Source of the DNA: Tretioscincus oriximinensis
Taxonomy: Eukaryota; Chordata; Lepidosauria; Squamata; Gymnophthalmidae
Assembly: GCA_022410635.1 (NCBI GenBank)
Contig: JAJVDF010000016.1
Coordinates: 4,448,787-4,512,786, forward strand
Length of the DNA stretch: 64,000 nt
Reading direction: 5' to 3'
Shown here: positions 22,001 to 32,332 of the stretch, piece by piece
Numbering within the stretch: the stretch's first letter is position 1
How the letters are laid out: each line of letters opens with the position of its first letter
Translations under genes and position numbers: made by a program
The notes under the pieces: generated by a model
Database searches by the model: none
Told to the model about the DNA's origin: nothing
Seen by the model: the letters and a program-made list of their open reading frames with translations, nothing else

Positions 22001-22261
22001 TTATTTATTTATTTGTTTATTTGTACTTGTATCCCACCCTATACCTGAAGGTCTCAGGGCGGCCAACCATAGGGTGGTGCACATAGCTTTTGTTGCTTTC
22101 TCCACAACAGATACCCTGTGGATTAGTGGGGCTGAGAGAGTTCAAAGAACTGTGACTGGCCCAATGTCACCTAGCTGACTTTCATGGAGGAGTGGGGAAT
22201 CAAACCGGGAGACTACCAGGTACGAGTCCAACACTCTAATCACTACACCAAACTGGCTCTC
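22001..22261 (-). mobile_element. Chimeric tRNA-derived SINE (Sauria-like head, T-family tail), copy 1
   Basis: On minus: GAGCCAGTTTGGTGTAGTGA head with box A, box B as GGTTTGATTCCCC, the conserved GTCAGCTAGGTGACATTGGG-like block, then a tail GTATAGGGTGGGATACAAGT and (AAAT)n. The head is the well-known squamate SINE head; the tail is shared with LINE family T, not the usual CTT tail. Near-twin at 41931-42179. Confidence 0.8.
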
Positions 22262-23037
22262 AATGCCTCATTAGTGGGACCAGTTTAAAACATTTACATG
22301 TTCCTGTGATTTGATTTATGCATCTAAGTCTTCTTATTTGTTTATCCACTNGTGTAACGTTTAGTTCTCACAAACCACTATACAGTACAAAGTCATGTGA
22401 TGGTGAATTTTAGATCCCATGAACCAGTGTAAGTACAAAATTCACATGAAATAGATTAAGCAATGTACAATAATAGTAAGAAAGCTGAGGATAAAAAAGA
22501 CATAAAATTTATAGGCCACTATGGCAAAAAGAGCAAACATTAAAATAAAACACAAACGAAATCATATAAGCCAAGAAGAATATCTCCTTCAAGTTACTTA
22601 GAGGGTAAGTATTGTAATTCAGCGGCACTAAAAAATGGAATTAACAGGCAAAAGGATGCCATTGTGTAATACTATCAACGAAGCAAAAACTTCACTTAGA
22701 GGATTACTATCTAAATTATATAAGCTATTTATTGATACCACACCTCACTACTCCTCTGAAAGGCATATTTAGAGATTGATTTAGAGAAAAATATGCTGAT
22801 AACCAACCTTATGGAAAATAACATTTTATAAACAGAAGTGATTTGTTTCAACTAAAATTAAGGAAACTTTCTTTAAGACTATCAGCAGATATATATTTTG
22901 CTAGGATTACCCAGCCCAGGTCTACATCAAGATGGAGATGATGTAATGAGATGCCACCATACTTTCACATGTTTTGGAACTGTCCACTGCTAAAGAAGTT
23001 TTGGTAACGAAAAATACTAGAGTTGATTGGGATAATG
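22262..23037. other. Unannotated stretch
   Basis: AT-rich; nothing recognised. Confidence 0.5.
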
Positions 23038-23045
23038 AGTAAAGA

Positions 23046-23254
23046 TAGGCTGACCAGATGACCCCATTTGGGGGGGAGTGTGAACACCCATTTTTGGGGT
23101 GCCTCCCATTTTTTTCTGAGGAAAAAAATTAAAAAACAAAACATTTTTTGAAAAAAAACTTTTTTTGAAAAAGATTTCCTCACAAAAAACTGGGAGGCAC
23201 CCCCAAACCAGGTTTTCAACTCCCCCCCNAAAAAGGGGGTCATCTGGTCAGTCT
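23046..23254. mobile_element. Fold-back MITE family M, copy 3
   Basis: TAGGCTGACCAGATGACCCC to GGTCATCTGGTCAGTCT, with a perfect 8-bp target duplication AGTAAAGA (23038-23045, 23255-23262). This is one of the two clearest duplications for the family. Confidence 0.88.
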
Positions 23255-23262
23255 AGTAAAGA

Positions 23263-24708
23263 TATCGCAGTGGATCCAGAGATTATGATTTTGCATAATT
23301 TAGATTTGATAGGACTTAATGCATCAAAAAAGAAATTAAATACATTTCCTGTAACAAGAAATAGCACACCCAGTTAAGCAGAACTGGGAATTTGCTATCT
23401 TTGCTATGCAGACAGAAAAGATTTACAATAGGAGATTCCTCTCCTATTGCAGATCTTCTCCAGATGCATAGCAAATGCTAGCAAAACCTCCATTAATGCA
23501 TGTGGNATGAAGAGGGAAGAAGTGGAACACTGCACCAAGAATCAGATACATTTTTGTTTTGTAGCTGCGCCTTGTAAGAGGAATATCCAATTCACAAATA
23601 TGTCATTTAAATTGCACACTGAGGACTCAATCTCCCAACGTTAAGATAACTTTTTTTAAAAAATTATCTTATATCATATACAATTCATCATTTCCATAAC
23701 AACAAATATGCATGAACACTAAACTCTAACCTTAATCCTCTATATTTAAAATTNTGTACAATGTTACTAAAAAAAAAAAAGGAAGTCATTAGATTAAATA
23801 AATTTTGCACATACAAAAATCAACACTACTTTGACTCTTAACAGCCTTTAAGGATACCTACTTGATTCTGAAATATNTGATTAAATGTTCAGATCAACAA
23901 AACACTTCCTGGGCTGTGTAAACAATATATAGTAACAAAAGAGAAATGCCATCCTGCAGGTCATGTCAGAGTATCTACTTGCTAACAGTGGAAATAATAT
24001 TGAAAATGAAATGCCAGTCTGTAGTTAATGTCAGCGTATTTATCCACTAACAGTGCAGAGCTTCTGAACTGTATGTTCTGATGAGCTAGATTGACGTCAC
24101 TTGACAAACAAGCTGAGCTGTAAATATGATTTGGTGAAAAATAACTTCTGGGAAGTCATGACCAGCAGACTGCATGCAGACCCTTGCTTCATTACATATT
24201 TACATGAAAGAACATGATTATTTTTTGTTAATTCCTGGCAGGTATAGAAGATCTTTTGCAAAGGACAGTGTCAGAAACAAGCATTAACTTCTAATTTAAT
24301 TATACTACAGGTGTTCAGTTTCTAGCAAAATGTTTTGATTTATTTACGGGCAAAGTTACTTTGCACAATTTTATAATTTAATGTTCAGAATGACCACATA
24401 CCTAAAATGGCAAACGTTTATCTTGTATGCACTATCCCTGTTTATGATACCATTACATTCTATATGGAATTGGAATTGTTTTCCTAACTGTATGATTTTC
24501 CTTCCTGTCTGTTTTGAGGATGGGGGAGGTTTAGGGTGTCTTTGTTTATGTATTACNTTTTGTATTGTTTATCTTAAAATAANAAAAATTATATATATAA
24601 AAAAGGATTACCACATACCTGATTCTTTTAGACAGAGGTGTTACTGCAGTAAGTCTTATGAAAAGGAGAAAAGATAGGGTTAGAAGATGAGGTTTAACCA
24701 ATCATATT
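23263..24708. other. Unannotated AT-rich stretch
   Basis: Two diverged direct copies of a roughly 80-bp block occur at about 23945-24065 (each has ATGCCATCC/ATGCCAGTC then GTCATGTCAG/TTAATGTCAG and CTAACAGTG). No gene recognised. Confidence 0.4.
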
Positions 24709-25060
24709 TAAAAATTATTTTATTTATATTTATATACCACCCTATACCCGAAGGTCTCAGGGAAGCCAACAGTAAAAACAACAATAGAAAATTGTCATAA
24801 AAAACAATAGTAAAACAGTATCTAAAAGTGGGAAGAAAATGACATTTCTTCACCAAAGGCCAGGTTAAAAAGGTACGTCTTCAGAGAGATCTTCTGAAAG
24901 AATACAACAAAGATGATTAACACACCTTGAGAGGGAGGCTATTCCATAGACTGGGGACAACCATTGAGAAGGTTCTACATTAGGTTTCCACTCCATTTGC
25001 TGCTGAAAGGGTTTGTACCAAGAGGAGTCCCTCCCCTGCAGATTTTAAGGCACGGGCAGG
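24709..25060 (-). mobile_element. LINE-type 3' end, family T, longest copy
   Basis: Starts with A/T tail and TATACCACCCTATACCCGAA, then CACCAAAGGCCAGGTTAAAA, GGCTATTCCATAGACTGGGG and AGGCACGGGCAGGTTGATAT. The length beyond the tail suggests part of a LINE 3' region. Reverse orientation. Confidence 0.65.
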
Positions 25061-25339
25061 TTGATATGGGAGAAGGTGAGGTAAACACTGCCAGAAGCAA
25101 ATGTTTGACATAGCTCNAAATAGAATGCATTTAAGAAAAGCCCTTCAGATACAGCAAGAATATCTGAGTTGGACTGAGTAGCCACCTGACTGAGGAAGAC
25201 CCTGTTCCATCCCAACAGCAACTTATGCCAGACTGAAATGGACTCCAGGATGACATTCCAGAACACTGCAGATAAATCCCCCCACCAATACAAAAGCCTA
25301 ACATGGGGTTAATATGTAACAACTGGGACAGGAGCTTTC

Positions 25340-25445
25340 AGTTTCAGCAAAAGGGCACTGTTGCACTTTAGAAACTACCAACAAAAAGTTGGTAGCATGA
25401 ACTTTTGCAGATTAAATCTATTCCTTTAGGGCCACAATAGAGTGC
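25340..25445 (-). mobile_element. Old diverged palindromic retroposon P relative
   Basis: TTTCAGCAAAAGGGCACTGT then GCACTTTAGAAACTACCAAC, fold-back AAAGTTGGTAGCATGAAC, matching the order of family P blocks at 3294-3477 with many changes. The ribozyme-like core is not recognisable. Confidence 0.5.
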
Positions 25446-26092
25446 ATGTCTAGGGACAGGCTATTTATGGGAAGGTGATGTTTCTCTGCAATTGGACAAG
25501 AATCTTAAAGAGATTGATGGATTACACTGTATCCCATTTGCCAATAGGGAAACAGAATAAGGTATAATTAGTGATCGGATCTAAATGCAAAACAAACTGT
25601 AAGATGAAGTTGTTTCAAAGAGTCATTGTGGCCTTCTATGACTTGACACTATATCTTTTGTTCCAAATTAATCTATTGAGATCTGTGGTTTTGAATATTT
25701 CTTGTTCTCTATTTCCTTTGTGAAATGTACAAAGGGAGCTAAGTTGCAGAATAGTTCTAACAGATAGAGAGAGCCCTTCCCAGGCATTTATCTGGCATTA
25801 AAAGAAACAAGTCCTGAGATATATATTCACATCTTCACATCTGGGTGGAGGCAACTTAATTGGGCAAGGAAAGTGACACAGAAAAAGGTGTCCTCCTTGC
25901 CTCCATTTTGATGAAAAAACACTCTGCACAGGTTAAGCATATGGAGCCAAAATGTCTTTGTCCTGTGTGAATGAAATAGTGTACAAGGCACTGTGGGCTC
26001 CCAATAGATAATTCTGTAATGTAAATATATTCTGTAGGTTCCATTAGGTCGGTTTATTAGCTCAGTATGCAGAGGGCTTATAGAGCAGGAAT
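25446..26092. other. Unannotated stretch
   Basis: No gene or repeat recognised. Confidence 0.5.
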
Positions 26093-26250
26093 GTACATAA
26101 GAACATAAGAACATAAGAACATAAGAAGAGCCATACTGGATCAGGCCACAGCCCATCAAGTCCAGTGTTCTGTGTCGCACAGAGGCCCACCAGATGCACC
26201 TGGGCAGTCCGAACAGAGGAAAGCAAAATATGCACCTGTTCATGTACTCT
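26093..26250 (-). mobile_element. L3-type LINE 3' end with 8-bp repeat tail
   Basis: Reverse orientation: four tandem units of the 8-mer ACATAAGA, then GAGCCATACTGGATCAGGCC and CCACCAGATGCACCTGGGCA, matching 16395-16541 in reverse. The tandem 8-mer at the 3' end is typical of CR1-clade LINE tails. Confidence 0.85.
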
Positions 26251-26630
26251 CTCTCTAGGCATGGAATCTTGATGATGTGGCCCCAATGACCAAAATGAAG
26301 CCATCAAATTCAGAGATAATTGTGACATGTTTAGTAACTTCCATTGGTCACGACATTATCTGCAGAATTTAAGCTTTTCATCACAATATTGTGATCAGCA
26401 ATATTTATTGAGTAGTATTTTCAGATCAAATTTTCTGAAGGCTGGATATACATTTGAAGATTAGCTATGGTATTTTCAGACAAAAAGTCCCCTTTATACA
26501 AACGATGGCCATGCTCTGAGAATGACAGTGGAAGGTGCCTGAGGGAAGGCATCTCTGTCAAAGCGCCCCAGTTCTATCCATAACAACAGCTGGGATGTTC
26601 AATCTTTAAAGAAATCCTTGCACCCTTGTG
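26251..26630. other. Unannotated stretch
   Basis: No repeat or gene recognised. Confidence 0.5.
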
Positions 26631-26805
26631 AAGAGCCAGTCTGGAAACCTCCCAGTTCGATGAACATGAAGCCAACCAGGTGGCCTTGGGTTAGTCACAC
26701 TTCTTTGGAATTCTTTCAGCCCACCTAATTCCCAAGGGATTGCATAAGCCACTTTGATTTCCTTTGGGTTGAGAAAAGAAGGGTATAAAAACCAACTCCT
26801 TTTCT
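26631..26805 (+). mobile_element. Sauria-type SINE, diverged
   Basis: GAGCCAGTCTGG head remnant, CCAACCAGGTGGCCTTGGGT, then tail TTTCCTTTGGGTTGAGAAAA and GGGTATAAAAACCAACTCC with TTCTTCC. Part of the head is deleted. Confidence 0.75.
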
Positions 26806-28599
26806 TCCCACCTCAGGTAAATATCAGTTTTTTTCTTCCTTTTTAATTTTGAAGTAATTACAGATTAACAACAGCCATGGAAAGCAAACTGTTAATAGAA
26901 CCATTAACCAGCATTACCATTTTTTAAAGAAATGATTAAAGGCATGAAATAGTTACAGTAGATTTAGAGCTATCAATTTATTCTTTTGTGTGACTCCTTA
27001 ACTGCTTCACTTCCTTTAGATAGTTTCTTGCAGAAGAACTTCATCGTACTTATATTCTTCAAATATTTCCTTTTCCAGCAATTAACCTTCTCTCCACTCA
27101 CTCTTGTATATGCTTTGTTTACAAAGCTCTGTGTACTGTATTTATCTCTTTTAATCTTCTTCCATGCCATAAGTCAGCTTTTTCACCTCCTTAATCATGC
27201 TGGCTACTTGGAAATGAAATACCTCTAATTTTTCTGCTGAATGATTCACTTGATGCATGCTACCACTGAAGGCAAACTTGGAGCACTTTCTGTTAGGTCT
27301 GGTCCCCCAAGTTACAATTCCCCATGAATCAAATGCACTAGAGCCTGCTTACTAATCGATCCAAATGCTGATGATTTGCTCTATGTTGGCTTTGGAGCTG
27401 AATTAATCTCCAGCAAAGGGTCTTTGAAGGTGATGCGAAGAAAAGGCAAATATGTGTTTGTCACATTGCTCAAGCATTGGGTCTTGGGAGCTGTGCCGAT
27501 TCTCATGTGAATTTGGTCCACGTGCAAGATTTAATTCGGAACAGATGGTATTAGCACGGATGTAAACCAGATTAATATGGTCTAGCACTAATTTGTTTTA
27601 GAGGCTCTTAGTACAGATCTGGGTTACTGCTAATCCCACATAAAAACTGTGGACCAATGAGTTCTTTAAACTAGACCAGTAAGTCTATGCAAAGAAGGGC
27701 CAATGAAAATTGATCTCCTTGCACATATTGCAGTTCTATGTCCAGTATGTAAAGCTTTATTCTAGGGTGAAAACCACTATAATCTGAAGAAACTAAAAAT
27801 TCTGACAGAGATAGACTTAAGCAAAGGTCAGCTTTGTCAGAGTGGGATGTCTTCAAATAGCAAGTCAGCTTATGTTTGGAGCAAAGAAGTGAGCAGTAAT
27901 GACCTGCGTTACAGACAGTTAACACCAGGCCAATGAGCTGATTCACTTATTTGCATAAGTGAAAAGCCTAGTTTTCTGTTTACAAGGATATCCTGTTATT
28001 TCATGTCCTGCCGAATGTTTACTTACAGCCAATATTCCTGGCTGCTTTTCAGAAGACAAAGNCCTTTTAAGCTAAGCAACAATGGGGAGCTCTCACAGGG
28101 CAAAGGTAGGCAGAGGTAGAGTGGGGACATACAAAGCAGGCCTTTGAAGCAACAAAGAATGATCAAACATTTAACCTTCAAGCTTTTAATCTACAATTAT
28201 CACCAAGACTAAATGTCAGGCTGCTTATTTTAGAGAATCCAATACATTTCCCTCTTCTCCTATGTCTGTTATGATTATGTAGTGCATTTGAAGCTTTGAA
28301 ACCTTTGCTTGTTTTTAAGCTAGTTTGCAATATCTTTAAACAACACAATAAAATAAATAACTAGAACATTGCTGTGAAAATATCACTTTAGTGTTGAATT
28401 ATCTGTTTAAATACCTTGGAGAATGGGTGAGCATCAAACACCTAATATCTTGGCTTGGCTTTTTTAGCTGTGACTTTTACTTTTAGGCTATCAGAGTTCA
28501 CATAAATAGAAAGACTTAAGAAATAGGCCTGGGGAGAGCCACGGTCACAAAGCTGAAAAACATGNCAGACTCCTTCATTCCTACACATCTCCAATCATC
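26806..28599. other. Unannotated stretch
   Basis: 1.8 kb of AT-rich DNA. No repeat shared with the window and no coding frame with a domain. Confidence 0.5.
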
Positions 28600-28607
28600 A
28601 TCTAGGG

Positions 28608-28740
28608 CGGAGATGTCCAACGTGTGACACTCCATTAGGTTTAGCNCAGTCTATACTACCCACTGGACTCTAGTGCTGGGAGCGAAATGGAATGTTGGGA
28701 GTTCTGGAACATCTGAAGTGTCACTTGTTGGACCTCTCTG
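28608..28740. mobile_element. Small hAT-type fold-back element
   Basis: Ends CGGAGATGTCCAACGTGTGA and TCACTTGTTGGACCTCTCTG; flanks ATCTAGGG (28600-28607) and ATCTAGCA (28741-28748) match at 6 of 8. The ends resemble those of 19088-19357, so the two may share a transposase source. Confidence 0.7.
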
Positions 28741-28811
28741 ATCTAGCACCTGCTGATCTATCTGGACTGATATCCCCAGCACAGATCCTACAATTCAGGG
28801 GTAGGCCAGAT

Positions 28812-28858
28812 AGTAGTAGTAGTAATAGTAGTAGTAGAAGGAGAAGGAGAAGAAGATG
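28812..28858. repeat. (TAG)n / (GAA)n microsatellite at SINE tail
   Basis: Runs of TAG then GAAGGA and GAAGAAG directly at the tail end of the reverse-oriented SINE that follows. Confidence 0.8.
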
Positions 28859-29115
28859 ATTAAGATAAAGATTATTACAGGATTAATTTTCTCCTTAAGG
28901 CTTACATCTTATTCTATCTTTCCTACTAGGTTAATGATGGTACTCATGTATCTAATTGAAACGCAGATTATAAATTTACATTTCTTTCAAATAGCTAAGT
29001 TGGTTAGAGCTGCAGGCTAGTAGAAGGTGCTAGCTCCTCCACACATCCGACACAGGACCTCAAAATCGGATCTCTCAGATGAGAGACCATCTCCTTAGCA
29101 ACTGCATCATTTGTG
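28859..29115 (-). mobile_element. tRNA-derived SINE S1, diverged subfamily
   Basis: Shares TTAATGATGGTACTCATGTA and AACGCAGATTATAAATTT with 60046-60337, and on minus has a box-B-like region near 29050-29065. A distinct S1 subfamily that lacks the GGCAAAATACCCTTGTAAG segment of the younger copies. Confidence 0.7.
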
Positions 29116-29913
29116 ACATTGGAGAGAAAGGCAGGATGCACCTAAAGGCATTTACTGGGAGCTGAAAGAAGGTGAAGATGTTTCTTTTCTCTTCTTTTGA
29201 TAATGCCCAGGAGCAATTGATCAGCTATTGTGTGACAACCTGGGATGGAAGGTTGTGGTCTTGACTTTTCAATAAAGAAACTTAAAAAAAAACATTTTAG
29301 AGACAGTAATGTGTAGTTTTTATTTTCAGTTCACCTTTAGTCCATCTTTTCTTGACCAAAAATTTCATGAGAAGGGGAAGGGACAGACTGAAGTATAAAC
29401 AATCTACTCTTGACCATCCAAGGATTCTTTAAACTAAACAAACACAATTTATTTTGATATGAGTCATATCTGACATTATTGGCTACAGTCATGCCTTTAC
29501 TTTAAAGCTACTTCAGTTCATCTTTAGTCTTGAAGAATGGAGTTTAGTCCAAAATAAATTTGATTAAGCTTATTCTTCAGGGCTGAAAATGGCTGAAGAA
29601 GGTTTACAAATAAAGTGGGACTGGGGCCATTATCTTGTTACAAATTAATTGATTTTTGGTCTGATTATAGGCTGGGATAGAAATGCAAATAAATATTTAA
29701 ATATGAATATAGATACGTACATACATACATTTTGCATGAATTAAGACATTTACCTGCCTTAAAACAAGGTACATGTTAACTTTGTCCAGGTAATATAGTT
29801 TGATTCACATTAGAAACGAAAATCTGCTTTAGGGAGCTGTTACAACACATCTAATGTGGATTAACACTAGTCTTCTGCAAACAATATGGCATAGGGGGCT
29901 CCCTAAAATGGGG
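29116..29913. other. Unannotated stretch
   Basis: A/T-rich, contains an A-run near 29283-29292; nothing else recognised. Confidence 0.5.
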
Positions 29914-29983
29914 CCTCATCTGTTCTGAGCCTTATTCTGGGCTGTATAAACCATATCCCAGAATAAAGCTTGATGCAGATGGA
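29914..29983. repeat. Small inverted repeat family H, copy 1
   Basis: CCTTATTCTGGG and CCCAGAATAAAG face each other inside CATCTG...CAGATGG ends. The same ends and TTATTCTGGG block appear at 59253-59389. Probably a small MITE; no target duplication confirmed. Confidence 0.5.
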
Positions 29984-30719
29984 ATCTTGTTCACTTCAGC
30001 AGATTCCTTGCCCATCACCAAAAATACAGGATAATTCTGTATAATCTATTTTAAAGTCTGGAAGAATCTTGGCTTTTTTTGATTAGACAAAGGAGATAAA
30101 TCTGGAAAGTCTTTGACACAATTACCTTGTTGATGATTTCATTGTGTGACACCATAAAAGGCTGACATTTCTAAGTTAAACAATCTTTCTTCAAAGGATC
30201 CTGTAATACTATTCCACATCTCTCATGTTTTAATTATAGGATGGGTATTACTAAGGGAACTAAAATTAGAAGAGGACAAGCGGATTTTGATAGAAAGGGG
30301 GTGATTTTCTGCTTCTTATTTGGGGAAATTACATTCTTGGGAGAAATGTGAAACCATAAAGATAAAATGACTTTGAATCACTTTCTTCATCAAGATTGTG
30401 GAGAAGCAAATGCAAACCAAAGGTTGAACACACACAGCAAATTTATATATAAGAGAAAGGACAGCCAAATTACAAAGCAATGCGGAATTGGTTAAAACTG
30501 ATCATTTTCTTTAAAGAAAAAGAAAGTGCTTTTTAGAATTCAGGATTCTGCAAAAGTACTGGTAAAACAATTCTAAGGATCCCACTCAGGTGTGATCAGA
30601 CACAGCAACAAAAAGCATCTCTGGGGTAGCTTCAAGATGGGATTGTTCACATGCCAGTTTGCCTCCTTGCCCTATCATGAACTGTGCTAGGAAAGGTGGA
30701 TGAGAGAAGGATTGGGAAC
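29984..30719. other. Unannotated stretch
   Basis: No gene or repeat recognised. Confidence 0.5.
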
Positions 30720-30731
30720 ATGAATATCATA

Positions 30732-30944
30732 GTCAATTTCAGAGAAATAGCCGTGTTAGTCTAGCAGAAAGTCCAGCAAAGGGGCTAGCAGCACTTTGAG
30801 ACTAACTTGAGAAAAGTGGTTGGCANAAGCTTTCGTAGACAGGTCTACTTCTTCAGATGAGCATCTGAAGAAGTAGACCTGTCNANGAAAGCTTATGCCA
30901 ACCACTTTTCTCAAGTTAGTCTCAAAGTGCTGCTAGCCCCTTTG
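30732..30944 (-). mobile_element. Palindromic retroposon P, symmetric copy
   Basis: Nearly perfect fold-back of two arms of about 85 bp meeting at CAGATGAGCATCTG. Flanked by a perfect 12-bp duplication ATGAATATCATA (30720-30731, 30945-30956). Hammerhead-like cores at 30822-30856 (minus) and 30861-30898 (plus), with three N calls in them. Confidence 0.8.
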
Positions 30945-31031
30945 ATGAATATCATACACATCTTTCTGAGGCACAGACATTTCCAGGGTGAGACAGGTTG
31001 AAGACCTCCCCAGTGATGCTGGATCATCCCT

Positions 31032-31214
31032 GGTTCCTAGCTTACATTTTAAAGTCTTCAGCGACATGTGGGGAGTCTTCCAGCTGATTATGCACGTGTG
31101 TGCCAATAAGCAGTAATCAGTGATCATCCAGAACAGCTTGTGGTCCGTGGGGGGCGTAATCAGCTGGAAGTTTCACTGCGCATCGCTGAAGACTTTAAAA
31201 CATAAGGTAGGAAG
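31032..31214. repeat. Fold-back repeat, about 57-bp arms
   Basis: Left arm 31032-31090 contains TTTTAAAGTCTTCAGCGA and TCTTCCAGCTGATTA; right arm 31157-31214 contains TAATCAGCTGGAAG and TCGCTGAAGACTTTAAAA. The spacer is about 66 bp. Likely a MITE; ends not resolved. Confidence 0.7.
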
Positions 31215-32231
31215 CTGAGTGCGAGAGGACCCCTTCAGTCTTCTGCCTCCCCCCCCCCGGCAGCCTGGCTCCACTAATGCTCCGAGGCATCTCTGAGTTG
31301 CCCTTTTGTTATCTTTGAACACATTTCTCAATTTTCTTCTTGCTTGGCTCATGCAATAACATATATTTTGTATGTTTTTAATGTGTGGTGGTAAGGGTAG
31401 AGTTTGAAAATAACTTACTCCAGACCTATGTATATCTTTTTTTCTTGATAGCACAGTTGTATTGATCATGATATGAGAGCCATTACTTTTAATTTGTACC
31501 ATCTGCTGCTAAACCTACTTGGTTTCACAGAATTTTCCTTTGTATTTTTTAACAAAGAGGAGAGTAGAGTAGCAGGGTGACTGATTTTGAGGGACATTTG
31601 CTAATAAATCTACTACACAGCTAAATGTCCAAGTGCCTTCTTTGGAGACAATGAACTAAAAGTATGTGAATGCTAAAAAGAGAGAGAAGAAGATAGGTTT
31701 CTCTCTTGAGAAACTGTTTACACATGGACTGGAGAAGGCCAAAGCTCTTATCAAGCAAAAGCTATGGGATGCAGCTTTCCAATGACCTTCCAATGATTAA
31801 ATACTTTTTTGTACCATTTATATTATATCAATAACCTAGTCATCCCTAGCTATAGGAAGTCCTTCTCAAAAACAATATTTAATATCTTGCCTTCAGCTCT
31901 TCTCCAAGGTACACTATTTCTTTGTGGCTCAAGCCAGATAGAAACTATTGAACAGGGCCTTCTTCATTGTCAATCCTACACCAATTTAAGCTTCCTTTTT
32001 ATTATGTGTACTAGTTGAAAAGCCTGCAAAATGCAGGCTTGGGTCCCACTTCCTTTCCCTCAGCCCCCTTGCATGGAGTTAGGATTTTGAGGGCACCACA
32101 AAGGCACTCTGGATCCAAGCATCTGCATCAATATCATTTCTGCTTCTTCACTGTTACACTCCATTGAGATCTATTCAGGTTGGCTGAGCCAATGATCCCA
32201 TCTCCTTTCAGGCAATGTTATTATTATTAGT
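31215..32231. other. Unannotated stretch
   Basis: Holds a 10-C run near 31249-31258. No gene recognised. Confidence 0.5.
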
Positions 32232-32332
32232 GTCTTATTTTTATTGTTTATATATATATTTTACTGTATCCTGCCTTGAAACATCTGAGTATAGGATAGA
32301 ATATTAATGTAACTATGTAAATAAATAAATCC
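32232..32332 (+). mobile_element. LINE-type 3' tail, diverged
   Basis: TACTGTATCCTGCCTTGAAA, GAGTATAGGATAGAAT and terminal (AAAT)n resemble the T-family tail in plus orientation, with strong divergence. Confidence 0.45.
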
